Part shown: piece by piece, positions 7,008-15,363 of the stretch | Layout of the letters: every line of letters begins with the position of its first letter | Numbering within the stretch: the first letter of the stretch is position 1 | Program-made: the position numbers and the translations under genes | Source: Candidatus Cloacimonadota bacterium | GTDB taxonomy: Bacteria > Cloacimonadota > Cloacimonadia > JGIOTU-2 | Length of the DNA: 27,387 bases | Direction of reading: 5' to 3' | Assembly (NCBI GenBank): GCA_014384665.1 | Contig: JACNFI010000103.1 | Coordinates: forward strand, 1 to 27,387 | The notes under the pieces: model-generated | Database searches by the model: none | What the model saw: the letters and a program-made list of their open reading frames with translations, nothing else | Told to the model about the DNA's origin: nothing

Positions 7008-8348
7008 ATGATAAAAAAAATTTTAATTGCAAATCGTGGAGAGATCGCTCTCAGGATTATCAGGGCAGCAAAAGAGTTAGGAATCAAAACTATAGCTGTA
7101 TATTCCAAAGCAGATAAAGACAGTCTTCATACAAAAATGGCAGATGAGAGAATATGCATTGGTGAAGCACCTGCAAAAAAGAGCTACTTATTTTATCAGA
7201 ACATACTTGGAGCAACTGAGGCAAGCGGTGCAGATGCCATCCATCCTGGATATGGATTTCTTGCTGAAAATGCTGATTTTGCAGATGCATGTAAAGCACT
7301 TAATATTATATTTATTGGACCAAGCCCGAAATCAATGAGGTTAATGGGTGACAAAGCAACTGCAAGAAAACTGATGACTAAAGCTGGTGTTCCAGTTACT
7401 CCTGGTTCAAAAGGAATTCTGGAAAATATATCAATTGCCAAAGAAACTGCTCAGCATATTGGCTATCCGGTTATGATTAAAGCTTCTGCTGGGGGTGGTG
7501 GAAAAGGTATGAGAATCGTCAATCAAGCAAGTGAACTTGAAAAAAACCTGAAAAACGCTGCACAAGAATCTGAAAAAGCCTTTGGTTCAAATGAACTGTA
7601 TCTTGAAAAATTTGTCCCAAATGCTCGACATATCGAGGTGCAGATCATTGCAGACCAGAATGGGAATACAATTCATCTTTTCGAAAGAGAATGTTCTATA
7701 CAAAGAAATCATCAGAAACTTTTGGAAGAATCACCCTGCCCTATATTATCTGAAGAAACAAGAAATAAAATCTGTGGAACTGCAGTAAAAGCTGCAGAAA
7801 GCGTAAATTATCATTCTGCCGGTACTGTGGAATTTCTTTATGATGTTGATACAAATCAATTCTATTTTATGGAAATGAATACCAGAATTCAAGTTGAGCA
7901 CCCTGTTACGGAAATGATAACAAACATTGACCTTGTAAAAAAACAGATTGCTATTGCAGGTGGTGAAAAATTAGGTTTAAATCAAAAAGATATAATTCAT
8001 CATGGACATGCAATTGAATGCCGAATAAATGCAGAAGACTGGGCAAATAATTTTCGAGCAAGCCCGGGAATGATTACTCAATATATTCCTCCAGGTGGAT
8101 TTGGTATACGTGTTGATTCAGCTTGCTTTACTGGCAGTTATATCTTACCCTATTACGATTCAATGATAGCTAAACTGATTGCATGGGGTAATACAAGAAA
8201 TGAATCAATCCAAAGGATGAAAAGAGCACTTGATGAATTTATCATTGATGGAATTCATACCACGATTGACTTTCACAAAAAGATTCTAAATCACTCTGAA
8301 TTTATTAAATCAAATATTACTACTAATTTTATTGGAAGATATTTTTAG
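7008..8348 (+). CDS. accC: Biotin carboxylase subunit of acetyl-CoA carboxylase
   Basis: 446 aa, near the usual 449. ATP-dependent carboxylation of BCCP-biotin with bicarbonate. It starts MIKKILIANRGEIALRII. The ATP-grasp Gly-rich loop SAGGGGKGMR lies near 160-169, then RECSIQRNHQKLLEE, and FMEMNTRIQVEHPVTE places Glu289, Asn291 and Arg293 at the metal/bicarbonate site. I chose ATG 7008 because it begins the conserved N-terminus; an in-frame upstream extension to 6972 would run through a hairpin repeat. No good ribosome site precedes it, so translation may depend on the leader hairpin or coupling. The next gene is accDA. Confidence 0.97.
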   Translation: MIKKILIANRGEIALRIIRAAKELGIKTIAVYSKADKDSLHTKMADERICIGEAPAKKSYLFYQNILGATEASGADAIHPGYGFLAENADFADACKALNIIFIGPSPKSMRLMGDKATARKLMTKAGVPVTPGSKGILENISIAKETAQHIGYPVMIKASAGGGGKGMRIVNQASELEKNLKNAAQESEKAFGSNELYLEKFVPNARHIEVQIIADQNGNTIHLFERECSIQRNHQKLLEESPCPILSEETRNKICGTAVKAAESVNYHSAGTVEFLYDVDTNQFYFMEMNTRIQVEHPVTEMITNIDLVKKQIAIAGGEKLGLNQKDIIHHGHAIECRINAEDWANNFRASPGMITQYIPPGGFGIRVDSACFTGSYILPYYDSMIAKLIAWGNTRNESIQRMKRALDEFIIDGIHTTIDFHKKILNHSEFIKSNITTNFIGRYF

Positions 8349-8360
8349 TGAATTAGTAAA

Positions 8361-8450
8361 CTGGTTGAACTGGTTGAACTGGTTGAACTGGTTGAACTGA
8401 TTTAACCGATTCAACTGATTCAACCGATTCAACCGATTCAACTAATCTGA
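8361..8450. repeat. 9-bp tandem repeat array with complementary halves
   Basis: Ten consecutive 9-mers: CTGGTTGAA four times, CTGATTTAA once, then four copies of CYGATTCAA and a degenerate CTAATCTGA. The first half (GGTTGAA) is the reverse complement of the second half (TTCAACC), so the array can fold into a long interrupted stem. It fills nearly all of the accC-accDA gap, and its last bases contribute to the GAGGT ribosome site of accDA. Confidence 0.95.
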
Positions 8451-8459
8451 GGTAAAACT

Positions 8460-10112
8460 ATGCGAAAATTATTTATAAAATGTCCGGGTTGTAAAACAAC
8501 CCATTTTATCAATTTTTATGTAAAGAAACAATTTGTTTGTCCTGAATGTAATTACCATTTAGGCCTTACGCCAAATGAAAGGATTAAATTCTTAACTAAA
8601 ACCAGAAGCTTTCACGAACAATATAAAAATTTAAAATCTGTTGACCCATTGGAATTTGTTAGTTATAAAGAAAAATTAAAGGTTGCATATAAAAAAAGTA
8701 AATCTAAATCTGCTGTAAAAATAGGGATTGCAAAAATTGGAAAATATCCTGTTGTAATTACAGTTCTGGATCAAACATTTATGATGGGAAGTATGGGAGC
8801 AGCTGTTGGCGAAAAGGTCACACGAGCTATAGAGATCGCATTAAAAGAGAAAATTCCTTTGATAATAATTTCTGCTTCAGGTGGCGCAAGAATGCAGGAA
8901 GGTGTCATCTCCCTGATGCAGATGGCAAAAACAAGCGCAGCCTTAAAACGCTTAGATAATGAAGGTTTACTATTTATCTCCATACTGACTCATCCGACAA
9001 CAGGTGGAGTTAGTGCATCTTTTGCGTTTTTGGGCGATATTATTATTGCTGAACCAAATGCTCTTATTGGTTTTGCTGGACCAAGAGTAATTCAACAGAC
9101 TATTGGAGAAAAGCTGCCAAAAGGATTCCAAAGGTCTGAGTTCCTATTACTACACGGAATGATAGACTTTATTTGTAATCGTTCAATTTTGAAAAGCACT
9201 CTTGAAAAAATTCTTAAAATTCACCTATCTACCAAACCAAAACTCTCACCAATTTCTACTTCAGAAGAATCTCTCTCAAGTAGAGATGTGCTGGATGTTA
9301 CTTCGCCAAGACACCCAATTATGGAAACTCTTGCATTGGCAAGACATATCCAGCGTCCCACTACCCTTGATTTTATCAATCTGATTTTCGATGATTTTAT
9401 TGAACTTCATGGTGACAGATTTTTTGCTGATGATAAAGCAATGGTCGGAGGAATCGCCCTTTTTGAAGGAATTCCTGTTACAGTAATAGGACAGCAAAAA
9501 GGGAAAAATACTAAAGAAAACATATATCGTCACTTTGGTATGGCTCATCCAGAGGGTTATAGAAAAGCACTTCGTTTAATGAAGCAAGCAGAAAAATTCA
9601 ATCGCCCAATAATAAATTTGATTGATACACCAGGAGCATATCCGGGCATTGGAGCAGAAGAGCGTGGACAAGCAGAAGCAATTGCTGTAAATCTTAGGGA
9701 AATGTCTGGTCTTCAGGTGCCAATTATCAGTGTCATAACTGGAGAAGGTGGCTCTGGTGGTGCTTTAGGACTCGGAGTTACAGATAAAATCTTAATGCTG
9801 GAAAACGCAATATATTCTGTCATCTCGCCAGAAGGTTGTGCGTCAATTTTATGGAAAGACCCTAAAAAATCCAGAGAAGCTGCTGAAGCTCTAAAAATTT
9901 CCGCATTTGATTTGTTAAAATTAGGCTTAATTGATGAAATAATTTCCGAACCTGAACAAGGTGCACATACTGATATTGAAAAAACCGCTAATTCAGTAAA
10001 AGCAGCAATACATCTACATTTAAGAGAACTTCTAAAATTTAATCCAGAAGAACTTGTAGAGCAACGCTATCAGAAATATCGTAAGATAAAATTCTATGAA
10101 GAACAAGATTAA
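8460..10112 (+). CDS. accDA: Fused acetyl-CoA carboxylase carboxyltransferase, beta plus alpha (AccD-AccA)
   Basis: 550 aa carrying both carboxyltransferase subunits in one chain. The N-terminal AccD part begins with a four-Cys zinc finger (Cys8, 11, 27, 30), followed by MGSMGAAVGEKVTRAIE and SASGGARMQEG, typical of the beta subunit. After a Ser-rich linker near 265-275, the AccA part starts at DVTSPRHPIMETLALARH and shows IELHGDRFFADDKAMVGG, GQQKGKNTKENIYRHFGMAH, DTPGAYPGIGAEERGQAEAI and GEGGSGGALGLG. Separate E. coli subunits total over 600 residues; here both ends near the junction are trimmed. The enzyme transfers CO2 from carboxybiotin to acetyl-CoA to give malonyl-CoA. GAGGT precedes the ATG. 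Confidence 0.96.
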   Translation: MRKLFIKCPGCKTTHFINFYVKKQFVCPECNYHLGLTPNERIKFLTKTRSFHEQYKNLKSVDPLEFVSYKEKLKVAYKKSKSKSAVKIGIAKIGKYPVVITVLDQTFMMGSMGAAVGEKVTRAIEIALKEKIPLIIISASGGARMQEGVISLMQMAKTSAALKRLDNEGLLFISILTHPTTGGVSASFAFLGDIIIAEPNALIGFAGPRVIQQTIGEKLPKGFQRSEFLLLHGMIDFICNRSILKSTLEKILKIHLSTKPKLSPISTSEESLSSRDVLDVTSPRHPIMETLALARHIQRPTTLDFINLIFDDFIELHGDRFFADDKAMVGGIALFEGIPVTVIGQQKGKNTKENIYRHFGMAHPEGYRKALRLMKQAEKFNRPIINLIDTPGAYPGIGAEERGQAEAIAVNLREMSGLQVPIISVITGEGGSGGALGLGVTDKILMLENAIYSVISPEGCASILWKDPKKSREAAEALKISAFDLLKLGLIDEIISEPEQGAHTDIEKTANSVKAAIHLHLRELLKFNPEELVEQRYQKYRKIKFYEEQD

Positions 10113-10139
10113 ACCCAGATTTCAAATTTCTAATTTCCA

Positions 10140-11051
10140 ATGAAACTCAAAATGAGTGCTAACTTATACAAAATCATCCTAAATCCATTTGCTGGTAAAG
10201 GAAAAGCATTTCGCTCTATTCGTACAATTGAGAAATATTTTCAGAAATTTCAGATTGAATACGATATGCAAATAACAGATTCGCCAAAACAGGCAACAGA
10301 AATTGCTTTGGAAAGCGCAAACAAAGGATTTGAATATATTGTTGCTGCTGGCGGAGATGGCACTATAAACGAGGTTCTAAATGGCATTATGAAATCTGAA
10401 TATCCCGAAAAGATCAATCTTGGGATTATCGCAGTTGGTGCAGGTAATGACTTTGTAAAAAATTTGAGCTACCCTAGATCGATAGATAATCAAATAAAAA
10501 TTCTCAGAAGAAAAACCACAAAAAAGATTGATATTGGAAAAATTGAAGACCTTTATTTCATCAATACACTTGGCCTTGGATTTGATGCACAAGTTACCAA
10601 AACTTACTATAAGAGCAAACTGCTAAACGGCTTTATAGGTTATCTGATTGCTGTTCTGCTTACTTTAATTAAATGCAGAACTTATCTGGTAGAAATTTCT
10701 GTGGATGATAAAACGATTATCAAAAATACTCTTTTTATCACCGTTGGAAATGGAAAATGCTGTGGAGGAAAATTTCATCTTACTCCTGACGCGAAAATAG
10801 ATGATGGTGTTTTTGATTTATGTATAATTGATAAACTAACTCGAAGAGAAATAATAAAATTTCTTCCAAAAGTTATTAAAGGAAAGCATACAAACCTTCC
10901 AATGGTTAAAATGCTTCAAGGTAATGAAATTATAGTAAAGTCTGAAATTGATTTACCTGTGTATTTGGACGGTGAAATTCCTGATTTGAAGGATAAAAAA
11001 AACATTGACATAAAAATAATTCCAAAAAAGTTAAATTTAATTGTACCATAA
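10140..11051 (+). CDS. Diacylglycerol kinase-family lipid kinase (YegS/BmrU type)
   Basis: 303 aa. YKIILNPFAGKGKAFRSI is the N-terminal nucleotide-binding start of this family, and AAGGDGTINEVLNG (GGDGT at 71-75) is its catalytic signature, followed by GIIAVGAGNDFVKNL. The C-terminal half (NTLFITVGNGKCCGGKFHLTP, DGVFDLCIID) is the beta-sandwich domain. It should phosphorylate a membrane lipid such as diacylglycerol; the exact substrate is unknown. It lies 27 bases after accDA and likely shares its transcript. The start is uncertain: neither ATG 10140 nor ATG 10152 has a clear ribosome site, and the gap before them (TTTCAAATTTCTAATTTCC) looks like low-complexity spacer. Confidence 0.9.
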   Translation: MKLKMSANLYKIILNPFAGKGKAFRSIRTIEKYFQKFQIEYDMQITDSPKQATEIALESANKGFEYIVAAGGDGTINEVLNGIMKSEYPEKINLGIIAVGAGNDFVKNLSYPRSIDNQIKILRRKTTKKIDIGKIEDLYFINTLGLGFDAQVTKTYYKSKLLNGFIGYLIAVLLTLIKCRTYLVEISVDDKTIIKNTLFITVGNGKCCGGKFHLTPDAKIDDGVFDLCIIDKLTRREIIKFLPKVIKGKHTNLPMVKMLQGNEIIVKSEIDLPVYLDGEIPDLKDKKNIDIKIIPKKLNLIVP

Positions 11052-11074
11052 ATAAATTTTGGGTAGGGGGAACG

Positions 11075-12154
11075 ATGAAATATATTAAAACAGCATCAGT
11101 ACTGTTTCTTATCTTTTCAGTTTTTATTGTAAATTGCACCAGTCCAACAAGTAGTGAGAAAGCTATTATAACTGGTAGAGTTTTCTGTGCAGATTCTGGA
11201 AATCCTACAAGTGGAGCAAAAGTTATTTTAAGAAAAAATTTCGGACACGGGATGCCAAATGTTTTTTCCTTTTATGATAGCACTTATACAAATTACCATG
11301 GATATTTTACATTCAATAATATAGAAAAGGGATTTTATGAACTTTATGCGTGTAAGTATAGTAATTCTGGGGAGCAAAATTTAACATATATCAGCCAACT
11401 TTCTAATTCAATAAATCTTACTGATGAGGTGACTACATATACGGTTGAAGATGTTTTTCTAATTCCAATACTTAATGAGGGTAAGATAAAAGGTAATTTG
11501 GTAATAAATACGACTCAATTGCCAGCAGATAGTGCTTTGGTAAACCTATGGAGACTCGAAGAGTGTACATTTACAAAAATTGATAGTGTTCTCTCTAATA
11601 GTAATGGAAATTTCTTATTTGAAAATGTCAGAACAGGAACTCATCTCATTTATGCAAGTGCTATTGATACTAGCTGGGGTTTCTCAGCTCATGTTTATAA
11701 TTCCCAAACCTGCTTTTGCAATGGGCAAGACATATATACTGTAGATACCTTATTTTTGACATGTATTCAAGATGAAAAACCAGCCATCTACATCTATCCG
11801 GAAGAAGATTCACAATTTCAAGTAAATCTGATTCTTAGAAATGGAACAAAAATTACCAAAAGCATTCCAGAATACAAATCTGGCTGGGATGTATTTGTAG
11901 AAAACTCCGGTAGAATAGATAGTAAATATGATTATCTCTTTTATGAGGCTTCTATAAAAATGATACCTGAAATTTCTTATGGTTGGTGTATTTCTCAAAA
12001 AGATATAAAAATTGAACTGAATAATTTGCTTCTAAAAATAGGATTAAACACCAATGAAACCAATGAATTTTTAGATTATTGGTTAAATAGATTAAAAGAT
12101 TACAATTATTATATACAGCAAAAAATTAGACCTTCAAGATTTCTGAAACCTTGA
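11075..12154 (+). CDS. Lipoprotein with carboxypeptidase-regulatory-like repeats and a KPxIYxYPE C-terminal domain
   Basis: 359 aa. A signal peptide ends in a lipobox-like VFIVNC (Cys21). Residues about 30-210 contain two Ig-like carboxypeptidase-regulatory modules: AIITGRVFCADSGNPTSGAKV with YTNYHGYFTFNNIEKGFYEL, and KGNLVINTTQLPADSALV with SNGNFLFENVRTGTH. From about 238, KPAIYIYPEEDSQFQVNLIL to FLDYWLNRLKDYNYYI matches a C-terminal domain I recall from many bacterial secreted proteins (KPVIYLYPE...GW...YWLP); its role is unknown to me. The last residues (RPSRFLKP) are encoded by a terminator hairpin, so the normal C-terminus may be cut short. AGGGGG precedes the ATG. Probably cell-envelope located. 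Confidence 0.75.
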   Translation: MKYIKTASVLFLIFSVFIVNCTSPTSSEKAIITGRVFCADSGNPTSGAKVILRKNFGHGMPNVFSFYDSTYTNYHGYFTFNNIEKGFYELYACKYSNSGEQNLTYISQLSNSINLTDEVTTYTVEDVFLIPILNEGKIKGNLVINTTQLPADSALVNLWRLEECTFTKIDSVLSNSNGNFLFENVRTGTHLIYASAIDTSWGFSAHVYNSQTCFCNGQDIYTVDTLFLTCIQDEKPAIYIYPEEDSQFQVNLILRNGTKITKSIPEYKSGWDVFVENSGRIDSKYDYLFYEASIKMIPEISYGWCISQKDIKIELNNLLLKIGLNTNETNEFLDYWLNRLKDYNYYIQQKIRPSRFLKP

Positions 12155-12160
12155 AGGTCT
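12128..12160 (+). terminator. Rho-independent terminator overlapping a gene end
   Basis: AGACCTTCAAG and CTTGAAGGTCT form an 11-bp stem with an 11-base loop, followed by a T-rich run (TTTATTTTAT). It includes the TGA stop of the lipoprotein gene. Confidence 0.8.
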
Positions 12161-12174
12161 TTTATTTTATAAAT

Positions 12175-12203
12175 CTTTACGAAGGTTGATAACCTTCGTA
12201 AAG
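12175..12203 (-). terminator. Terminator hairpin for the convergent ABC exporter operon
   Basis: A perfect 13-bp stem, CTTTACGAAGGTT / AACCTTCGTAAAG, with a 3-base loop. On the - strand it follows the DUF4340 gene and is followed by an AT-rich stretch with a weak T-tract, so it probably ends that transcript. Confidence 0.65.
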
Positions 12204-12209
12204 CTAAAA

Positions 12210-13118
12210 TTACTGAAAATCCTCTAACTTCTTTTTAAATCTTTTCATCATATATGAAGATGAAATAAAGATATTATCCTTATTACTTGCTTTAATATAT
12301 ACTTCCCTATCATCCTTTTTTATAAATTTGAAATTGTATCCAGTCCCATCAACAAGAATGACTGCAACAGTTTCATCAGGCTTATCCCAGTTTACATCAA
12401 CAGGTTCATCCTGGAATTTTGTAGTTCGCATTGGAGAGAAAGCATTTAAAATTGATGATAACTTTGAAGGCTCCACCTCAATCTCGTTGTCATCCTGTCT
12501 TACAAACCAAACTGTATCCACAAATGTAAAATAGATGGTTGTATCACTATAACTCCCTTCAATATAATTTATCTCATCTTTGGGAATATCTACAATAACT
12601 TTATCTCGCCATTGGTCAAGTTTTTTATTAAAAATGTAAGATAGATTTCCTGCAACAGAATATACTTTATCAGATTCAGATTCCCGCAAAAATGTGTGAG
12701 AATAATTCTGGTCAGTTTTGCCTAGAATAAAATCTAATACAAGATTATCCTCTTTAAATATCTGAACTTGGGTGCCAGTTGAATCCACCTGAAATTTACT
12801 TCGCTTTTCAGGATTTTCTGAGATTATGCCTTCAAACTTTATATCATTCATTGTTTCAAGAAACTTTTCCATAATTCTCATATCTGCAAGATAAAATATT
12901 GGTTCTTTTATAAACCATTTATCATCAATTTTTTCAAGAGTAACATCTTTCTCTGTTTCCGGGGTATTAATAATTATTTTTGTAATTCCTAAAGTATCAA
13001 ATTTCGCAAATCCGCTTTTCTTCTCTCGTTCCAATTTTGGACTGAAACCTTTTCCAAATATATAAATTAATACTAATATTACTAAAATTAGAACAAGCCA
13101 TATAGTCTGTTTTTTCAT
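12210..13118 (-). CDS. DUF4340-type membrane-anchored protein of a Gld-like ABC exporter
   Basis: 302 aa. One N-terminal membrane helix (about residues 5-22, IWLVLILVILVLIYIFGKGF), then a large extracytoplasmic part made of repeated two-layer units: GITKIIINTPETEKDVTLEKI with DKWFIKEP, and later VDTVWFVRQDDNEIEVE. This pattern, and the position downstream of ATPase, permease and GldG-like genes, is typical of DUF4340 proteins. Its molecular role is not established. I chose ATG 13118, eight bases after GAGGT; a GTG at 13133 would overlap that site. It is separated from the other exporter genes by about 640 bases of repeats, so it may have its own promoter or depend on read-through. Confidence 0.82.
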   Translation of the reverse strand: MKKQTIWLVLILVILVLIYIFGKGFSPKLEREKKSGFAKFDTLGITKIIINTPETEKDVTLEKIDDKWFIKEPIFYLADMRIMEKFLETMNDIKFEGIISENPEKRSKFQVDSTGTQVQIFKEDNLVLDFILGKTDQNYSHTFLRESESDKVYSVAGNLSYIFNKKLDQWRDKVIVDIPKDEINYIEGSYSDTTIYFTFVDTVWFVRQDDNEIEVEPSKLSSILNAFSPMRTTKFQDEPVDVNWDKPDETVAVILVDGTGYNFKFIKKDDREVYIKASNKDNIFISSSYMMKRFKKKLEDFQ

Positions 13119-13441
13119 CTTAAAATACCTCACCGCAGAGACGCAAAGAACACCCTGATACAGTCATATTTCCTTACAGGGCAGGCAGAGATAAATGTAA
13201 AATTACGAAATACAAGTACATTTAAACGAAACGATCCTAACACCATTTGTAATGGTGTTTTGATAAACAGGATTATCCCGATATATCGGGATTAGGAACA
13301 ATTGTGATCTGTGCATTCCGTCCCTCAATTTTAATGCTCCTTTGCCTGCCCCGTTAAATCTCTTTTCCTATTTAATGGGGTGTCCAAATAAATCGGGACA
13401 TGAGTATTTCATATGTAAATCCTTTTTTTGCCACGAATTTA

Positions 13442-13526
13442 CCCTGTGAAATCCTGCATAGCAGGAATCCCGATATACCCGTTCTCCGTAGCACTGCGAA
13501 GGGTGAATCGGGATTATTTCACAGGG
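13442..13526. repeat. Branched CCCTGTGAAAT inverted-repeat unit
   Basis: Outer arms CCCTGTGAAAT (13442-13452) and ATTTCACAGGG (13516-13526) enclose two inner hairpins: CCTGC-ata-GCAGG (13453-13465) and AATCCCGAT/ATCGGGATT (13466-13474 with 13507-13515). The same outer arms with different contents occur at 22119-22170. Confidence 0.85.
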
Positions 13527-13692
13527 CAATCACGAACTAACACGAACAAAATCCTATTCATAAAGTTAAACTTTTTTTACCTTTCACCACAAAGAGCACA
13601 AAGAAAATAAATATCACTCTCATTCCCAAGCCCTCCCCAATTAAATTGGGGATTGGGAATGCTTACATGCCATTTTCATTCTCCTTTGCCTG

Positions 13693-13730
13693 CCCCGTTT
13701 CCGTGAGCTGGCGGACCATATTTAATGGGG
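13693..13730. repeat. CCCCGTT/AATGGGG hairpin with a second palindrome inside it
   Basis: Compared with the copy at 13349-13380, the stem CCCCGTT (13693-13699) and AATGGGG (13724-13730) is interrupted by TCCGTGAGCTGGCGGA (13700-13715), a near-palindrome whose variants occur at 5-20 and 22975-22989. Confidence 0.8.
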
Positions 13731-13761
13731 TATCCCGATAAATCGGGACATGAGTGTTTCA

Positions 13762-15351
13762 TTAGAAATATCTCCCTATTCTTGCATATCTGACTTTTTT
13801 AATCCTCCATGCAATAAAACCTATAAGAGTTACCAATACTGAAGGCAATAAAACAGAAATCCATTTGATTGTATTCTTGGTTGCACCAGATACTTCCTTT
13901 AATTCTCTTGCAATAATATTTTTTGAACGAATACTAATTAGTCCTGTTTCCTGCGCCATCCAATCAATAGAATTTGCAAAGAACAAAGCATTATTCTTAT
14001 TTAAATAATCATCTTTTACAAAATCTGCATCCCCTACTACCAAAATTCTACTATCTAAACCTTCTTCTAAATATAATGATGTATCAATCGTATTTGGTAG
14101 TTCTTTGTTTCTAAACCAACTTTTGAACTTACCTAAAAATAATGAAGCTAAAGGAATGTCTTTCTTATTATACTGTGATTGTGGGATTGGTGGTTGTATT
14201 GCGATATTTAATCTGCCTTTCTGAATTCCCGCACGATTAGATGATTTTGCAAGTGGTATTACTTCAATACTATCTTTTTCAGTAAAAGATGCATCTACTG
14301 AGCTTGCAAAGATAAGTGTTATCGCATTTAAATCTTTTACTATCATATTATCTTTATTGAAATTACTAACATTAATAAGGAATGGATATTTCATAAAACT
14401 TATATGATAGCCCATACCAACTTGTTGTCGAACTTGAATGGTAGATGCTCTTGAATCAAATACCAAATTTCTTTCAACATTAAATCCATAGTTTTTGAAC
14501 CAGTCATTCATATCGTTTTTATAAAATTCAGCTTTGGATGTATTTGGGTCAGCATCAATATTATCAATAAGAAAAATTACATGCTTACCTTGCATAATAA
14601 ACTGGTCAATAAGATATTTTTCACCATCTGGAATAACTTCTTTTGGTCCGGGAATAATCAACACAGAGAGATTATTTAAAGCATACTCATCTTCCTGTAA
14701 ATTAATAGGTTTAAGTTGATAATTCTCTTGTAGCTGCCTTTGAATACCTGTTAATTCTTTTTCAAAAGAGAGCTCATTATGTCCCTGTAAAAATCCAATT
14801 ATTGGTAATTCTTTATGTATCAGTTTATTTATTTTTGAAGATATCTCATACTCCAGATTCTCAGTGCTTTGCACAACAGGAATAACTTCAGTTCTATCCT
14901 CGTAAAGAAATACTAACCCCATAACAACTCTTTTAATTACCATTTCATCTTTTTCAATTGCATTAACCTGAACTTCTGGGATACCAAAACTTCGGGCATC
15001 TTGAACAAACTTCTCTTCATCTCCTGATGAAACAATTTCAAACTGAAAATAATGATTTGCAAATGCTTTGAACTCCTCTAACTTGTCTCTAACATCACGA
15101 GCAAGTGTATTATAAGGATAAGGAATATTGCTGGTAAAAAAAGCTTTTATTGTAAGTTTATCATCCAAATTTTTCACTAAATTTTTACTATAATCTGAAA
15201 TTGAATATCTCTTATCTCTTGTAAGGTCCAATCGAGTAAAAAGATGAATAGCTATTAGATTCAAAATAACGATTATTGCTACAATTAATATAATCCTAAC
15301 TGATTTGCCTTGAGTAATATCTTTTGTTCGGGATTTATTAATATCCGTCAT
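13762..15351 (-). CDS. GldG-like substrate-binding/auxiliary subunit of an ABC exporter
   Basis: 529 aa. One N-terminal membrane helix (about 18-38, VRIILIVAIIVILNLIAIHLF) followed by LDLTRDKRYSISDYSKNLVK, the usual opening of GldG/ABC_transp_aux proteins. The large periplasmic part includes LPIIGFLQGHNEL, VLIIPGPKEVIPDGEKYLID and ILVVGDADFV, and a C-terminal membrane helix (about 497-517) ends in a basic tail. In gliding Bacteroidetes GldA/F/G support motility; in non-gliders the same set exports unknown material. GGAG seven bases before ATG 15351 favours this start over a TTG two codons upstream. The gene starts 12 bases after the permease gene ends, in one operon. Confidence 0.88.
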   Translation of the reverse strand: MTDINKSRTKDITQGKSVRIILIVAIIVILNLIAIHLFTRLDLTRDKRYSISDYSKNLVKNLDDKLTIKAFFTSNIPYPYNTLARDVRDKLEEFKAFANHYFQFEIVSSGDEEKFVQDARSFGIPEVQVNAIEKDEMVIKRVVMGLVFLYEDRTEVIPVVQSTENLEYEISSKINKLIHKELPIIGFLQGHNELSFEKELTGIQRQLQENYQLKPINLQEDEYALNNLSVLIIPGPKEVIPDGEKYLIDQFIMQGKHVIFLIDNIDADPNTSKAEFYKNDMNDWFKNYGFNVERNLVFDSRASTIQVRQQVGMGYHISFMKYPFLINVSNFNKDNMIVKDLNAITLIFASSVDASFTEKDSIEVIPLAKSSNRAGIQKGRLNIAIQPPIPQSQYNKKDIPLASLFLGKFKSWFRNKELPNTIDTSLYLEEGLDSRILVVGDADFVKDDYLNKNNALFFANSIDWMAQETGLISIRSKNIIARELKEVSGATKNTIKWISVLLPSVLVTLIGFIAWRIKKVRYARIGRYF

Positions 15352-15363
15352 ATACAATCTCCA

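Larger units (their letters stand above)
13134..13761. repeat. Intergenic nest of palindromic repeats
   Basis: No gene is evident in this 628-base gap. It is built of hairpins: AACACCATT-tgt-AATGGTGTT (13239-13259), ATCCCGATATATCGGGAT (13275-13292), CCCCGTTAAAT/ATTTAATGGGG (13349-13380), a branched unit (13442-13526), and nested ATTCCCAA/TTGGGAAT around CCCCAATT/AATTGGGG (13622-13660). A module beginning CTCCTTTGCCTGCCCCGTT and ending near AATCGGGACATGAGT occurs twice (from 13337 and from 13681). CACGAA and CACAAAG motifs fill much of the remainder. Confidence 0.9.

Noticed and set aside
8361..8450. Possible CRISPR array
   Set aside because: The 9-base units are contiguous with no unique spacers, and no cas gene is near.
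13428..13610. 60-codon open frame in the repeat nest
   Set aside because: It consists wholly of palindromic repeats and shows no protein-like pattern.
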